From Pseudomonadota bacterium (GTDB lineage Bacteria; Pseudomonadota; Alphaproteobacteria; Caulobacterales; Caulobacteraceae): a stretch of DNA of 28,742 bases. A program made the translations under genes and the position numbers. This document shows positions 6,702 to 16,026 of this stretch, one piece after another (position 1 is the stretch's first letter; the number at the start of each line of letters is the position of its first letter). The stretch covers positions 1 through 28,742 of the forward strand of contig JAEXZS010000001.1 of the NCBI GenBank assembly GCA_023451375.1. The letters are read 5' to 3'. Under the pieces are notes generated by a model. The model ran no database searches, was not told the DNA's origin, and worked only from the letters and a program-made list of their open reading frames with translations.

Positions 6702-7346
6702 ATGGCCCGTCCCGCGCCGAACATCCACGTCGCCGTCGTCGAAGAAGATGTCGTCTTCCTGGACCTCAACACCGACAGCTATCTGTGCCTGCCTGGACTG
6801 GGCCGCCATCTCCGATCGACAGCCGCTGGACATTGGACCAGCGCGGACCCGGCCGTCCTCAACGAGCTTGTCGATCTCGGCCTGTTCGAAGCGGGCGAAC
6901 CGCCGCCCCCGCGCCCCTGGGCCAAGCCCGTTCGATCCAGCCGTAGCGAAGGCGCCGCCGTCCGAGGATGGCGATCGCCCTTCGCGCTGATCCTGACCTA
7001 TGCCCGGCACGGCGCCCGCATCAAAGGCCGGACCGTCCGCCGCCTGATCGAGCGGTCGCCGAACCTGCCACTGCCTTCCACGCTCCAGGCCTTGGCGGCG
7101 GTGTCGCGCCATGCCCGACTGTTCGAACACTGGGCGCCCTTCGCCCCCGGCCAGGGCGAATGTCTCTACCGGGCCTATTTGTTGCGCGCCTATCTGGCGA
7201 CCCAGGGGCTGGGGGCCTCATGGGTCTTCGGCGTCCGCACCTGGCCGTTCGCGGCCCATTGCTGGCTGCAGTGCGGGGATCTCGTGCTCGACGACGATCC
7301 CGACCGGGTCGGCCTCTACACCCCCATTCTCGTGATCTCCGCATGA
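6702..7346 (+). CDS. lasso peptide biosynthesis protein B (RRE plus leader peptidase)
   Basis: A 214-residue fused B protein. The N-terminal part (about 8-65) resembles the PqqD-like RiPP recognition element that binds the leader (VAVVEEDVVFLDLNTDSYLCLPG). The C-terminal part is a transglutaminase-like cysteine protease. The likely catalytic residues are Cys154 (in GECLYRAYLL), His186 (in FAAHCWLQ) and an Asp at 197-199 (VLDDDPDRVG). It cuts the leader after Thr-Arg so that Gly1 is freed for ring closure. No good ribosome-binding site precedes the ATG. It overlaps lasso C by 4 bases (ATGA). Confidence 0.93.
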   Translation: MARPAPNIHVAVVEEDVVFLDLNTDSYLCLPGLGRHLRSTAAGHWTSADPAVLNELVDLGLFEAGEPPPPRPWAKPVRSSRSEGAAVRGWRSPFALILTYARHGARIKGRTVRRLIERSPNLPLPSTLQALAAVSRHARLFEHWAPFAPGQGECLYRAYLLRAYLATQGLGASWVFGVRTWPFAAHCWLQCGDLVLDDDPDRVGLYTPILVISA

Positions 7347-9052
7347 ACGGCTTCGTGCTCGCGCAACTCGCCTTCGGACCGGCGGGCGCGGCCCTCGGCG
7401 ATCGTCTCCTCCGCACCGGCTGGCGCCTTGAGACGGTCGGTGCGACCCGGATCGGCGTGCGCGGGTGGCCGATGCGCCGCATCGACACGACCGCCGGCCC
7501 GATCATCCTGATCGGCGACGCCTATGGCGACCGGGCGCCGGCGGGCGAAGGGTCGCCGGCGGAGCGGGTCCGCGCCCTCCTCTCCGCCTGCTGGGGCGGC
7601 TTCGTCGCCGTCCTGTTTGATCCCCAGGAGCGATTGGTCGGTGTGGTGCGAGACCCCACAGGCGCGATCGACTGCGTCGTCCGCCGTCGCCCCGACCGGT
7701 TCATCGCCGCCGATGATCCGCAGGCGCTGGACCTCGCCGCCGACGGGGGCTTGACGCCGGATTGGAAGGGCGTCGCCGGCGTCCTGCGGGACTGGAGCAC
7801 CCTCACCTCCGCCGCCTTGCTGGAAACGACCTCCACCTTGGCGCCGGGCGCCTGGATGGATCCGGACGGACGTCAACAGCAGGTCTGGCGGCCGACCGAT
7901 CTGGTGCGCAGGGGGCGCGCGGTCGATGCCCAAGGCCTCAGGGCGACGATCGACGAGACGGTCGCCGCGCTCACCCGAGGCCGTGGCCCGCTTCTCGTCG
8001 AAATCTCCGGCGGCCTGGACTCCGCCATCATGGCGTCCAGCTACCGGGCCACCGGTCAGGGCGAGGGATCGGTCTGGCTCAACCTTTTTGGACCCTTCGC
8101 TGAGGCCGATGAACGCGCCTACGCCCAGGCGGTCGCCGATCGCCTGGGCGTCCCCCTCACCTTCGTCGAGCGACGCCGCGACACGCTGGCGTCTGGCCTC
8201 GACCTCGCCCATCCCAGGATGCTTCGCCCCTCCCCCAACCGAATGGACGCCGCCTATGATCGCCTCCAGCGTGATCTGTGTGAAACCCACGGCCTCGCCG
8301 CCATTCTCACCGGCAAGGGCGGAGACGTGGCCTTCTTCCAGACCCCGACCTCGGCCATCGTCGCCGACGAGATCGCTCTGCGCGGGATGGCCGGCCTGAT
8401 GTCTCCCACGGCGGCCGTGCTCGCCAGCCGGCTGAGGCGGTCGGTCTGGCGAGTGATGCGGGCGGGTGTCCGGCAAGCGCTGCGGTCCGCCGCCCCGCGC
8501 CCGCTCGTCAATCCGCTGCTTCATCCCGATGTCCAGGCGATGACCCCGCCCCCGCATCCGTGGCTGGCGGACCTGCAAGGGGCGCCGCCGGCCAAACGCC
8601 AGCAGATCGCCGGCTTCCTCAGCAATCTGAACCTGTCCAGCCCTGCGCGGCGCTCGGAACACGCCCGGCTCCTCCACCCGGCCCTGGCGACGCCGGTCGT
8701 CGAGGCGACGCTGGCGACGCCCATCCCTCGGCTGACCGGCGGGGGACACGACCGTCTCCTTGCGCGACAGGCCTTCGCCGACCGTCTGCCGGCCCGATTG
8801 CTGGCCCGACGGTCGAAGGGTGAACTGGGCGCCTACTATGGCCAGGTCGTCGCCGCCAACCTGGAGGTCTTGCGGCCCCATCTGCTGGAAGGGCGGCTCG
8901 CAAGCCAGGGCCTGATCGACCGCGAGCAGGTGGAGGCCGCCCTGCAGATCGAACGGCTGATCTGGCAGGGCGGCTATGTCGAGCTCATGATGCTGGCGCT
9001 GATGGAGAGTTGGGCGCAGGCGTGGGACCCGGCGCCTTCACCGTCGCCATGA
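7343..9052 (+). CDS. lasso cyclase (asparagine synthetase-like, protein C)
   Basis: A 569-residue protein starting at the ATG overlapping the lasso B stop; the same frame is open further upstream but not used. The N-terminal third resembles the glutaminase-like domain of asparagine synthetase without its Cys2 nucleophile. The ATP-binding PP-loop is SGGLDS at 222-227, and the KGGD motif is at 325-328. It adenylates the Glu9 side chain of the core and closes the amide with Gly1. Its last 68 bases overlap the 3' end of the convergent isopeptidase gene. Confidence 0.93.
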   Translation: MNGFVLAQLAFGPAGAALGDRLLRTGWRLETVGATRIGVRGWPMRRIDTTAGPIILIGDAYGDRAPAGEGSPAERVRALLSACWGGFVAVLFDPQERLVGVVRDPTGAIDCVVRRRPDRFIAADDPQALDLAADGGLTPDWKGVAGVLRDWSTLTSAALLETTSTLAPGAWMDPDGRQQQVWRPTDLVRRGRAVDAQGLRATIDETVAALTRGRGPLLVEISGGLDSAIMASSYRATGQGEGSVWLNLFGPFAEADERAYAQAVADRLGVPLTFVERRRDTLASGLDLAHPRMLRPSPNRMDAAYDRLQRDLCETHGLAAILTGKGGDVAFFQTPTSAIVADEIALRGMAGLMSPTAAVLASRLRRSVWRVMRAGVRQALRSAAPRPLVNPLLHPDVQAMTPPPHPWLADLQGAPPAKRQQIAGFLSNLNLSSPARRSEHARLLHPALATPVVEATLATPIPRLTGGGHDRLLARQAFADRLPARLLARRSKGELGAYYGQVVAANLEVLRPHLLEGRLASQGLIDREQVEAALQIERLIWQGGYVELMMLALMESWAQAWDPAPSPSP

Positions 9053-11444
9053 CCCGGTCCAGCCAGGCCCAGATCATCGCATAATAGTCGCGAATATTGC
9101 CCGGACTGGCGAGAACGTGCCCTTCCCCCCGATAGGTCAGCAAGACGGCGTCCTTGCCTTGGCGATAAAGGGCGGAGAACATCTCTTCCGCCTGCCCCGG
9201 CGCCACATAGTCGCGATCGGCGGTAACGAGCAGCACCGGCGCCTGGATCCGGTCCGCGGCGAACAAGGGGCTGTTGGCCACATAGGCCTGCGGCCTCGAC
9301 CACGGCGGGCCGCCGAGACCGAATTGTCCCGTTTCCACAAGCCCGGCGGTGGATCGGATGGACAGACCGAGCTCCGGAGCGACGGCCCGGGCCAAGGAGA
9401 AGCTTCCCCAGGCGCTCGGCAGATCATAGGCGCCGTTGGCGGCGATGACGGCCGAGAAACGGTCGGACTGGCTCGCCGCGGCCATGACGCTGAATCCGCC
9501 GAAGCTGTGTCCCCAGAGGATAAGACGGGAGCGGTCGAACCCGCCGGTCAGCGCGGCCGCATCGACGGCGGCGAGGATCGCCGTCGCGATCCCGGACGCC
9601 GGATCAGGCGGTCGGCCGATGTCGGAGAGATCGGGCAACAACACGGCATAGCCGCGCCCCGTCATCAGTTGGACGCTCGCGGCCGCATTCAGTCGATCAC
9701 GCGGTTCCGGAGAGACCGAGGCGCCCGGATAGGGCACGACGATGAGGGGCGCATGCGGATTGTCGACTGGCCGATAGAGCCAACTGGTGAGCCTGCGGCC
9801 TGTGCGGCTGACATGGGCGACGGGTATGGGATGCGACAGCGACCGCTGCGCCAGGACGGCGTTGACGACTGCGATCGTGGTTCCGCCCGGACCGACAAGC
9901 CGCCGGGACGCTGAAGGGTCTTCGGCCAGGGTGAGCGCCTTGGTTTCCCCCATCGCCCGGACGTCGCCCTCCAAGGGAGACGCCGGACCGATCGACGCGC
10001 CCGTCTCGATGTCGACCCGCTGAAGCGCCGCCCCGCGCCTGACCGCCACCCAGTTGCGGCGCGGCGCGCCGGTGAAGGCGAACCTCTGTCCCCGGTTGAA
10101 GACAACCTCATGATCAGCCGCTTTCGTTTCGACCACGTCGCCGAGATCCTGCGGCGCTGCGGAGGGCCCGACGCTCCAGGCGCGTCCGTCGGAAGACACT
10201 ACGATCCGCGATCGTGTCACCGCCAGCAGTCGGGAGCCCGGGTTCGACAGGGCTGAGGTCAGGACCTCGGCGCCCGCCTCCCCCAGCGCCACCCAATCCT
10301 TGCGGCCCGCTCGGGTCTGGGCGAAGAGCACCGGCGTCTCGCCGAGCCAGTCGGCGCTGACCACCGGGGTGCGCAGTCCGCTTTCCGAAATCGCCGGCCC
10401 ATAGCCGTGGAGCGGAACGACCGTCGCCTGCCCGTCGGCCGGCCTGAACCGCATCAAACGCCCGTCGACCGCGGCGCGCTTCGCCGGGCGCAGGAAGGCG
10501 AGCAGGGTCTCGCCATCGGCCGACCAGCTCAACAGATGCGGCGACAGGCTTTCCTCCGGCGCGGGACGCCAGATCGCGCCGGTCTGAAGATCGAGGATGG
10601 TGAGCGCCCGGCGCTGGCTGAAATCCCCCTGCAGGAAGGGCTGTTGCGGATCGAAGCCGACATCCTCTGCATAGGCCGCCAAGGCGAGGTAGCGACCGTT
10701 CGGCGACAACTCCATGTCGTAGAACCGCCCCGTCGCCAGAACCTCTTCTCTCCCCGTGGCGACATCGACCCTCATGAGCCGCCCGCTCGCCGCCTGCGGC
10801 GTGAGATCCGCGAAACGGCCAGAGCCGATGACGGTCCGCGCCGCCTCATCGCCTCGACGCGCGCGTTCCCATAGCTTGGGCAGGCGGTCGGCTGCGGTCC
10901 ATCCCGCGCGCAACAGCCAGGGCGCCGGCTCGTCGTCCGTGGCCAGCACCAGCAGTTGTTCGGGCGACCGCCAGATCGCGGCGCGCCCCCAAAAGGCGAG
11001 CTCCGGCGTGAAGTTCGCCCAGCGCACGGCGCCGGTCCGAGGTTCGGCGATCCCCAGGGAGAAGCGCCGGTCCTTCAGCCGGTAGAGCACCACCCGGTCC
11101 CCTTCCGACGACCAGGGCCCCAGGGCATGGCCGTTCCCCTCCTCTGGAGCGAGCATCCGTCGGACCTCGCCGGTCTCGAGATCGGGGACGACGAACAGTT
11201 CGGAGCGCAGCAGACGGTCCCAGTAGTCGTGCTCGTGGCTGGGAATGCCGTCGACCGGGCCTAGCCGTTCGAAGACGGCTGAATCCTCACGAGGCGAGAG
11301 CGCCGTCTGGCCGAACTCTTCGAGGTGCAACAGGTCCTCGACGGTGAAGGGCGTCGGCGAGGTCGGATCGGCGTGGACCGAGAACGGGGCGAGCGCCAGG
11401 GCGGCGCCGAACAGCGCAGGCAGGATCATCCGCATGACGATCAC
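8985..11444 (-). CDS. lasso peptide isopeptidase (Atxe2-like, prolyl oligopeptidase family)
   Basis: An 819-residue protein with an N-terminal signal sequence (MRMILPALFGAALALAPFSVHA), so probably periplasmic. A beta-propeller-like region makes up the first two thirds and an alpha/beta-hydrolase domain the last. The triad is visible: Ser647 in GHSFGG, Asp743 in TADRDYV and His776 in GEGHV. Isopeptidases of this type open the lasso ring amide, giving a linear peptide. The GTG start overlaps the TonB receptor stop (GTGA); ATGs at 11435 and 11429 are alternatives. The gene is last in the minus-strand signalling operon and convergent with lasso C. Confidence 0.9.
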   Translation of the reverse strand: MIVMRMILPALFGAALALAPFSVHADPTSPTPFTVEDLLHLEEFGQTALSPREDSAVFERLGPVDGIPSHEHDYWDRLLRSELFVVPDLETGEVRRMLAPEEGNGHALGPWSSEGDRVVLYRLKDRRFSLGIAEPRTGAVRWANFTPELAFWGRAAIWRSPEQLLVLATDDEPAPWLLRAGWTAADRLPKLWERARRGDEAARTVIGSGRFADLTPQAASGRLMRVDVATGREEVLATGRFYDMELSPNGRYLALAAYAEDVGFDPQQPFLQGDFSQRRALTILDLQTGAIWRPAPEESLSPHLLSWSADGETLLAFLRPAKRAAVDGRLMRFRPADGQATVVPLHGYGPAISESGLRTPVVSADWLGETPVLFAQTRAGRKDWVALGEAGAEVLTSALSNPGSRLLAVTRSRIVVSSDGRAWSVGPSAAPQDLGDVVETKAADHEVVFNRGQRFAFTGAPRRNWVAVRRGAALQRVDIETGASIGPASPLEGDVRAMGETKALTLAEDPSASRRLVGPGGTTIAVVNAVLAQRSLSHPIPVAHVSRTGRRLTSWLYRPVDNPHAPLIVVPYPGASVSPEPRDRLNAAASVQLMTGRGYAVLLPDLSDIGRPPDPASGIATAILAAVDAAALTGGFDRSRLILWGHSFGGFSVMAAASQSDRFSAVIAANGAYDLPSAWGSFSLARAVAPELGLSIRSTAGLVETGQFGLGGPPWSRPQAYVANSPLFAADRIQAPVLLVTADRDYVAPGQAEEMFSALYRQGKDAVLLTYRGEGHVLASPGNIRDYYAMIWAWLDRVMATVKAPGPTPAPNSPSAPAS

Positions 11445-14371
11445 CAGCGCTTGGTCAGTTGCAGCGAAACCTGCCGGCCGAACGGATCGGCCTGGCCCGC
11501 GTCAAAACCCGCCCCGTTGGCGCCATCGTAGAAGGGCGGATCCTCGTCCGTCAGATTGCGGACCGAGGCGACCAGAGACACCCCCTGCCCCCAGGGGCCG
11601 GACGGCCGCCAGCCGACCTGGACGTCCGCCGTCGTCCAGGGCGCAATGCGCGCGCCGGCGAAGTCGCGATAGCCTGACACCCGATTGACGGCGACCCGGA
11701 CATCGACGTCGTCGCGCCGCCACACTGCGGCGGCCGTGCCGCGGAAGTCGACGGGAAACCCGAGGGTGTCGACCAGATCCTCTTCCGGCGCGGTCGGGGT
11801 GATCTTGCGCTGATATTGATCCATGTAGGATCCCGTCGCCTCCAGCGTCACGGCGCCGGCGGCGCCGAGATCGAGGTCATAGGCGACGGAGCCGTCGACG
11901 CCGCGAACATGCACCTCGGCGGCGTTGAGCCAGCGGCCGTCGACGATCACGCCATAGGCTTCGACCGGCAGAACGCCGGGCAGCAGGAAGTCGGGGCTGG
12001 TGATGAGCGCCTCGACCGCCGCGCGGTCCTCCGCCGAGTTCGGGTCCACCCGCCGTACGAACGGCGCCAGGGCCGGGTCGAGCAGAACCTGGCTGAGATT
12101 GTCGAGCGCAGGGCGGGCGATCTGATCCGAAAACCGGATGTCGAACCAGGTGGCGCTGATCCGATAGGGCCGATCGTCCGGCGCATAGTCGAACCCGACG
12201 GTGAGCGTCTCGGCCTCCTCCGGCTCGAGGTCGGGGTTGCCGCCGGCCTCGAAAACCGCGACCAGTTGTTCGGTCCCATCCGAGACATAGGTCGCGGAAA
12301 TATAGCGACGCTCCGCCAGCTCGGTCATCGCCGGCGCCCGAAACGACGTGCCCCAGTTGGTCCGCAGATTGAGGTCCTGGACCGGGCTCCACAGGAGGCC
12401 GACCTTGGGATTGGCGGTCGATCCGATGTCGTCATAATGCTCGACCCGGCCGGCCGCCGACAGCTCCAGCCGCTGAAACCCCGGCCGAGCATTGGTTGAG
12501 CCGAACAACGGCAGACGGACCTCCGCGAAGGCGGCGGCGACCTCTCGCGTCTTGCGGGGCGATTGACTGAAGGTCGGCGTCAGGCCGGAGACGAAGGTCT
12601 CGCCGCTGTTCTCGAGCGCTTCGGTGCGGAACTGGGCGCCGATCGCCAGCCGCGCCGTCCCGCCCGGCAGTCGCACCGCAGGTCCTTGGACAATGACATT
12701 GGCCGAGGCCACCTCGCTCTCATCCTCATAGACTGCATAGCCGCTCGACACGAAATCGACCACGGCGGCGGTGTTGCCGCCCGCCGTTCCGAACAGGTTG
12801 AAATAGCCGTCGGTCGCCGCCGAATAGGCCGTCGCCGGATTGTCGGCGGTGTTGCCCAGCGCCTCCTGGAAATAGGTCGACTGAAGCATGCCGACCTGGC
12901 CGTCGCGGGTCTTCTCACGCCCATAGGTGAGGAAGGTCTCAGCCTCCCACGCCGCCGGCAGACGGATCAGGGCGCCCAGGCTGGCGCCGAGGCTTTCGAC
13001 CTCGCCCGTCCGCTCCGTCCGGCCGAAGTCGTCAGTGAAGGAATAGGCGACCTGGTGCGAGGCGGCGCCGGTCGGCGAATAGAAGAAGGGATTGGCGGTG
13101 GTGACCGTGGCGATCGTCGTCGGGATCAGGCTCTGGGTCTGATAGTCCCGTCGGCTCAGGCGAAGATCGCCGGACAGTTCGACGGGCGTCCCGAGCGCCT
13201 GACGGCCATACAGATAGGCGGTGTGACGCTCTTGCCGCGGGGCCAGCACGCCGCCGATGGCGGTATCGCCGTAGTTCTGCTCGCCCGCCGCGAACTCGCC
13301 CGGCGAGTCCGCCTGTCCGTCCGAACCGGGCCGGATGGCGAAGCGCGAGACATAGCTGCCGCCCGAGAGCTCGACGATGTTGCCGGGCGCCGAATAGATC
13401 GACCGATGGTCCGTACCGCCGAACGGACGCAGGTCGCCCGTCGCCGAATAAGGCCGGTCCGTCCGAGACAGGGCGTTTTGATGCTCGTACTCATAGGAGA
13501 CGAGCGCCTGGCCGCTCGACCACCGACGTCCGATCGTATGGGCGGCGATGATCGATTCCGCGCCGCCTTCGGCCGCCCCTAGCCTCAGACGGCTCTCCTG
13601 GCCGTCGAAGTCGCGGCGCAGGATGATGTTGACCACGCCGCCGACCGCGTCGCTGCCGTAAAGGGCCGAGGCGCCGTCGAGCAGCACGTCCACACGCTCC
13701 ACCGCCGCGGTCGGAACGCCCGAGACATCCGCGAAATCTCCGCGGCCTCCGGCGCCAGCCATGCGGCGTCCATTGACCAGAACCAGGGTCGAGTCCGCCC
13801 CAAGACCTCGCAGGTTCACGCCCGTGGCGAGCCCCGAATTGCTCTGCATCGGGTCCGTACCGACGAGGGCGGCGGCCGGCGTGGCGCTGCCCGCATAGTT
13901 CTGCGGCAGGGCCGCGAGCGCCTCAGCCACTGTCGCTCGGCCCGTGCGATCGAGGTCGTCGCGGCGGATCACTGTGACGGGCGACGGTGTGTCGCCCGGT
14001 CCGCGCAACAGGGTGCCGGTGACGACGATGTCCTCCACCTGGGTCGCCGCGGCGACGCCCTGGTGACGCTGCAGCACATAGACGCCAGGCTGGGACGAAC
14101 TGGCGACGAGGCCGGTGTTCGCGAGCAGCCGCTCCAGGGCCGCGTCGGCCGACAGTTGGCCCGAAACGCCGGCGGTCTTCAGGCCGGCGACCTGTTCGGA
14201 AGTGAACATCAGCTGGCGGTCGGCTTGGTCGGCGTAGGCGTTCAACGCCGCCCCGAGCGGTCCGGCGGGAATGTCGAAGGCGATCAGCGGCGCCCGGCTC
14301 TGCGCCTGGGCGGTCGTTGTCATCGCGAGAACGGAAACGGCGCCGAACAGTGCGTGTCGGAAGGTGGTCAT
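11441..14371 (-). CDS. TonB-dependent receptor with STN signalling domain
   Basis: A 976-residue outer-membrane receptor. Signal peptide at about 1-24 (ending TTAQAQ); then an STN domain (about 28-95, FDIPAGPLGAALNAYADQADRQLMF, with ALERLLANTGL). A TonB-box-like segment follows (EDIVVTGT), then the plug (PSPVTVIRRDDLDRTGRATVAEALAALPQNY, VNLRGLGADSTLVLVNGRRMAG) and a beta-barrel ending in an aromatic residue (LTKRW). I chose the ATG at 14371 because a signal sequence begins there; an upstream in-frame start at 14431 adds a non-signal extension. The STN domain predicts signalling to FecR. Ligand is probably the lasso peptide, by context. Confidence 0.92.
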   Translation of the reverse strand: MTTFRHALFGAVSVLAMTTTAQAQSRAPLIAFDIPAGPLGAALNAYADQADRQLMFTSEQVAGLKTAGVSGQLSADAALERLLANTGLVASSSQPGVYVLQRHQGVAAATQVEDIVVTGTLLRGPGDTPSPVTVIRRDDLDRTGRATVAEALAALPQNYAGSATPAAALVGTDPMQSNSGLATGVNLRGLGADSTLVLVNGRRMAGAGGRGDFADVSGVPTAAVERVDVLLDGASALYGSDAVGGVVNIILRRDFDGQESRLRLGAAEGGAESIIAAHTIGRRWSSGQALVSYEYEHQNALSRTDRPYSATGDLRPFGGTDHRSIYSAPGNIVELSGGSYVSRFAIRPGSDGQADSPGEFAAGEQNYGDTAIGGVLAPRQERHTAYLYGRQALGTPVELSGDLRLSRRDYQTQSLIPTTIATVTTANPFFYSPTGAASHQVAYSFTDDFGRTERTGEVESLGASLGALIRLPAAWEAETFLTYGREKTRDGQVGMLQSTYFQEALGNTADNPATAYSAATDGYFNLFGTAGGNTAAVVDFVSSGYAVYEDESEVASANVIVQGPAVRLPGGTARLAIGAQFRTEALENSGETFVSGLTPTFSQSPRKTREVAAAFAEVRLPLFGSTNARPGFQRLELSAAGRVEHYDDIGSTANPKVGLLWSPVQDLNLRTNWGTSFRAPAMTELAERRYISATYVSDGTEQLVAVFEAGGNPDLEPEEAETLTVGFDYAPDDRPYRISATWFDIRFSDQIARPALDNLSQVLLDPALAPFVRRVDPNSAEDRAAVEALITSPDFLLPGVLPVEAYGVIVDGRWLNAAEVHVRGVDGSVAYDLDLGAAGAVTLEATGSYMDQYQRKITPTAPEEDLVDTLGFPVDFRGTAAAVWRRDDVDVRVAVNRVSGYRDFAGARIAPWTTADVQVGWRPSGPWGQGVSLVASVRNLTDEDPPFYDGANGAGFDAGQADPFGRQVSLQLTKRW

Positions 14372-14449
14372 TGGTCTTGCCCCGGCGACGCAGAAGCGCG
14401 TCGGGTCAGAGACGGTTGGGGAGAGGTCCAACCCTCACCCAAGATGACA

Positions 14450-15436
14450 TTATCTCCGTGGACCGATCAGATGGACGCCGCCGTCCGCCCCTTCTGCCAC
14501 CCGCAGGTCGAGCAGATCGGCGGTGGCGGCGACGAAGGCCGCCCGGTCGCCGCTGCGGAAGACGCCGTTCACGGGTGTCGACGCCGCAGAGGGCGCATCC
14601 AACACGATGGGCTTATCGAGATACCGGTTCACCTCGGCCACGGCCTCCTTCAGGGGCATGTCCTGGAACGTCAGCTTGCCTTCGGTCCAACTCGTCGAGG
14701 CCTTGGCGTTCACGGGCTGCAAACGGGTCGCGTCGTGCGACACCGTCGCCTCCTGGTTCGGCGTCATCCGTTGAGGCGCCTTGGCTGGACCGTTTTGACG
14801 GGCCACGTCGACGAGCCCCTGGACAAGGACCACGCGGGTCGCCCCCCCGATGCGGCGCACCTCGAACACCGTGCCGACCGCCGTTACGGCGGCGTCGTCG
14901 GTGACCACAACGAAAGGACGGGCCGGATCGTGCGCCACTTCGAACAGCGCTTGGCCGGATTCGAGCTCGACCCTTCGCCGATCACCGGACAGCCTCACCC
15001 GGACCTTGGAGCCCGTGTCCAGCCGGACGGTCGAGCCGTCCGCCAGTTCGACCACACGCGTCTCGCCAACGCCCGTCGCATAGACGCCCCGCCCCTGCCA
15101 GACGAAGACGCCGCCCAACGCCAGGACGCAGGTCGCACCCACGGCGATCGCCGCCTCGACGACGTGCCGACGGCGGCGACGCTTCGGGCCGCGTTGCTGC
15201 GCCGCCTGGAGCGCAGCGAGGATGTCCGGGTCGGCGGCGAGCGTGTTCGCATCGTCCCAGTGTTTCTCGATCCGGCGATAGGCCGCATCGTTCGCCGGCG
15301 CCGCGCGCCAGGTATGGAATTCCTGCACGGCGTCCAGCGAGATGCTGCGCGTGCCCAGGCGGGCATGCCAAGCGGCGGCCTCGCGGTCGGCCGCGGTCTG
15401 TGTCGTCTGGCGAGCGCCCATGGCGAAACCCTGCAT
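14450..15436 (-). CDS. FecR-family anti-sigma/sensor protein
   Basis: A 328-residue inner-membrane regulator. The N-terminal cytoplasmic domain has the FecR/DUF4880 pattern (REAAAWHARLG, FHTWRAAPANDAAYRRIEKHWDD). One membrane segment is at about 92-113 (EAAIAVGATCVLALGGVFVW). The periplasmic FecR domain follows (TRVVELADGSTVRLDTGSKVRV, ELESGQALFEVAHDPARPF, VTAVGTVFEVR) with a C-terminal STN-like part (MPLKEAVAEVNRYLDKPIVL). It links the STN receptor to the sigma factor. Its ATG overlaps the sigma stop by one base (TAATG), so the two are coupled. Confidence 0.92.
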   Translation of the reverse strand: MQGFAMGARQTTQTAADREAAAWHARLGTRSISLDAVQEFHTWRAAPANDAAYRRIEKHWDDANTLAADPDILAALQAAQQRGPKRRRRRHVVEAAIAVGATCVLALGGVFVWQGRGVYATGVGETRVVELADGSTVRLDTGSKVRVRLSGDRRRVELESGQALFEVAHDPARPFVVVTDDAAVTAVGTVFEVRRIGGATRVVLVQGLVDVARQNGPAKAPQRMTPNQEATVSHDATRLQPVNAKASTSWTEGKLTFQDMPLKEAVAEVNRYLDKPIVLDAPSAASTPVNGVFRSGDRAAFVAATADLLDLRVAEGADGGVHLIGPRR

Positions 15437-15948
15437 TAGCGCCGGAGTTGAGCGTCGATCTGCTTCAAGGCCCGCGTCATGCGGCGTTCGACGGTCTTCA
15501 CCGAGACCTCTAGTCGCCCAGCGATCTGCTCATTGGTCAAGCCTTCGAACCGGCTGAACAGGAAAATGTCTCGCTCGGGCTGCGGGAGTTGGAGCACCAG
15601 TTGCTTCAGAAGAAGGGTCTCCGTCTGCGTCGGCGCGTCCACCCAGGCGGACCATTCCGAGGCGTGGCGGCTGCGGCGTTGAGCGCGCCGCCCCTCCTCG
15701 GCCACCAGGCTCGATGCGATGCGAAGCAGCAGAGACTTGGGGTGCCGGATCTCGCCGCGCGCCTGATAGGGCGCAATGCGAAGATAGGTTTCCTGGACGA
15801 CGTCGTCTGCCGCTTCGACCCCGAAGGCGCGGAGTCGACGGGTCAGCCAGGCGGCGTGCTGATCATACAGCCGCGAAAGGCCATTCCTTTCGCCCTCACC
15901 GAGACGTTCAAATCCAAATGTCACGAGATTGTCTCCAGTCCACGACAC
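15436..15948 (-). CDS. ECF sigma factor, FecI-like
   Basis: A 170-residue RNA polymerase sigma factor. Region 2 is seen in LYDQHAAWLTRRLRAFGVEAADDVVQETYLRIA and region 4 in LPQPERDIFLFSRFEGLTNEQIAGRLEVSVKTVERRM. The start is GTG at 15948. It forms a cell-surface signalling set with FecR and the STN receptor. It probably drives the TonB receptor-isopeptidase genes and perhaps the lasso precursors. The palindrome at 15975-15994 lies 27 bases upstream of its start, so it may also respond to the downstream controller proteins. Confidence 0.9.
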   Translation of the reverse strand: MSWTGDNLVTFGFERLGEGERNGLSRLYDQHAAWLTRRLRAFGVEAADDVVQETYLRIAPYQARGEIRHPKSLLLRIASSLVAEEGRRAQRRSRHASEWSAWVDAPTQTETLLLKQLVLQLPQPERDIFLFSRFEGLTNEQIAGRLEVSVKTVERRMTRALKQIDAQLRR

Positions 15949-15974
15949 CGGAAAGAACTTATCAGGCCTGCCGA

Positions 15975-15994
15975 TTGGTTACTATAGTGACTGG
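15975..15994. promoter_or_regulatory. controller-type palindromic operator, copy 1
   Basis: TTGGTTACTATAGTGACTGG contains TTACTATAGT-type dyad symmetry with one mismatch to a perfect GTTACTATAGTAAC palindrome. It resembles C-box operators of restriction-modification controller proteins (ACTATAGT core). It sits 32 bases before the controller 1 ATG and 27 bases before the divergent sigma factor GTG. Confidence 0.65.
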
Positions 15995-16026
15995 TTCAGT
16001 TGGGGTGTTTTGCTGCCGCTGGATCA

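Noticed and set aside
7316..8881. 521-codon minus-strand frame opposite the lasso cyclase
   Set aside because: Gly/Arg/Asp-rich shadow of the cyclase in high-GC DNA; no motif or ribosome-binding site.
12563..13582. 339-codon plus-strand frame opposite the TonB receptor
   Set aside because: Low-complexity Arg/Gly shadow; receptor strand has clear domains.
14063..15439. 458-codon plus-strand frame opposite receptor and FecR
   Set aside because: Spans two real genes on the other strand and lacks recognisable protein features.
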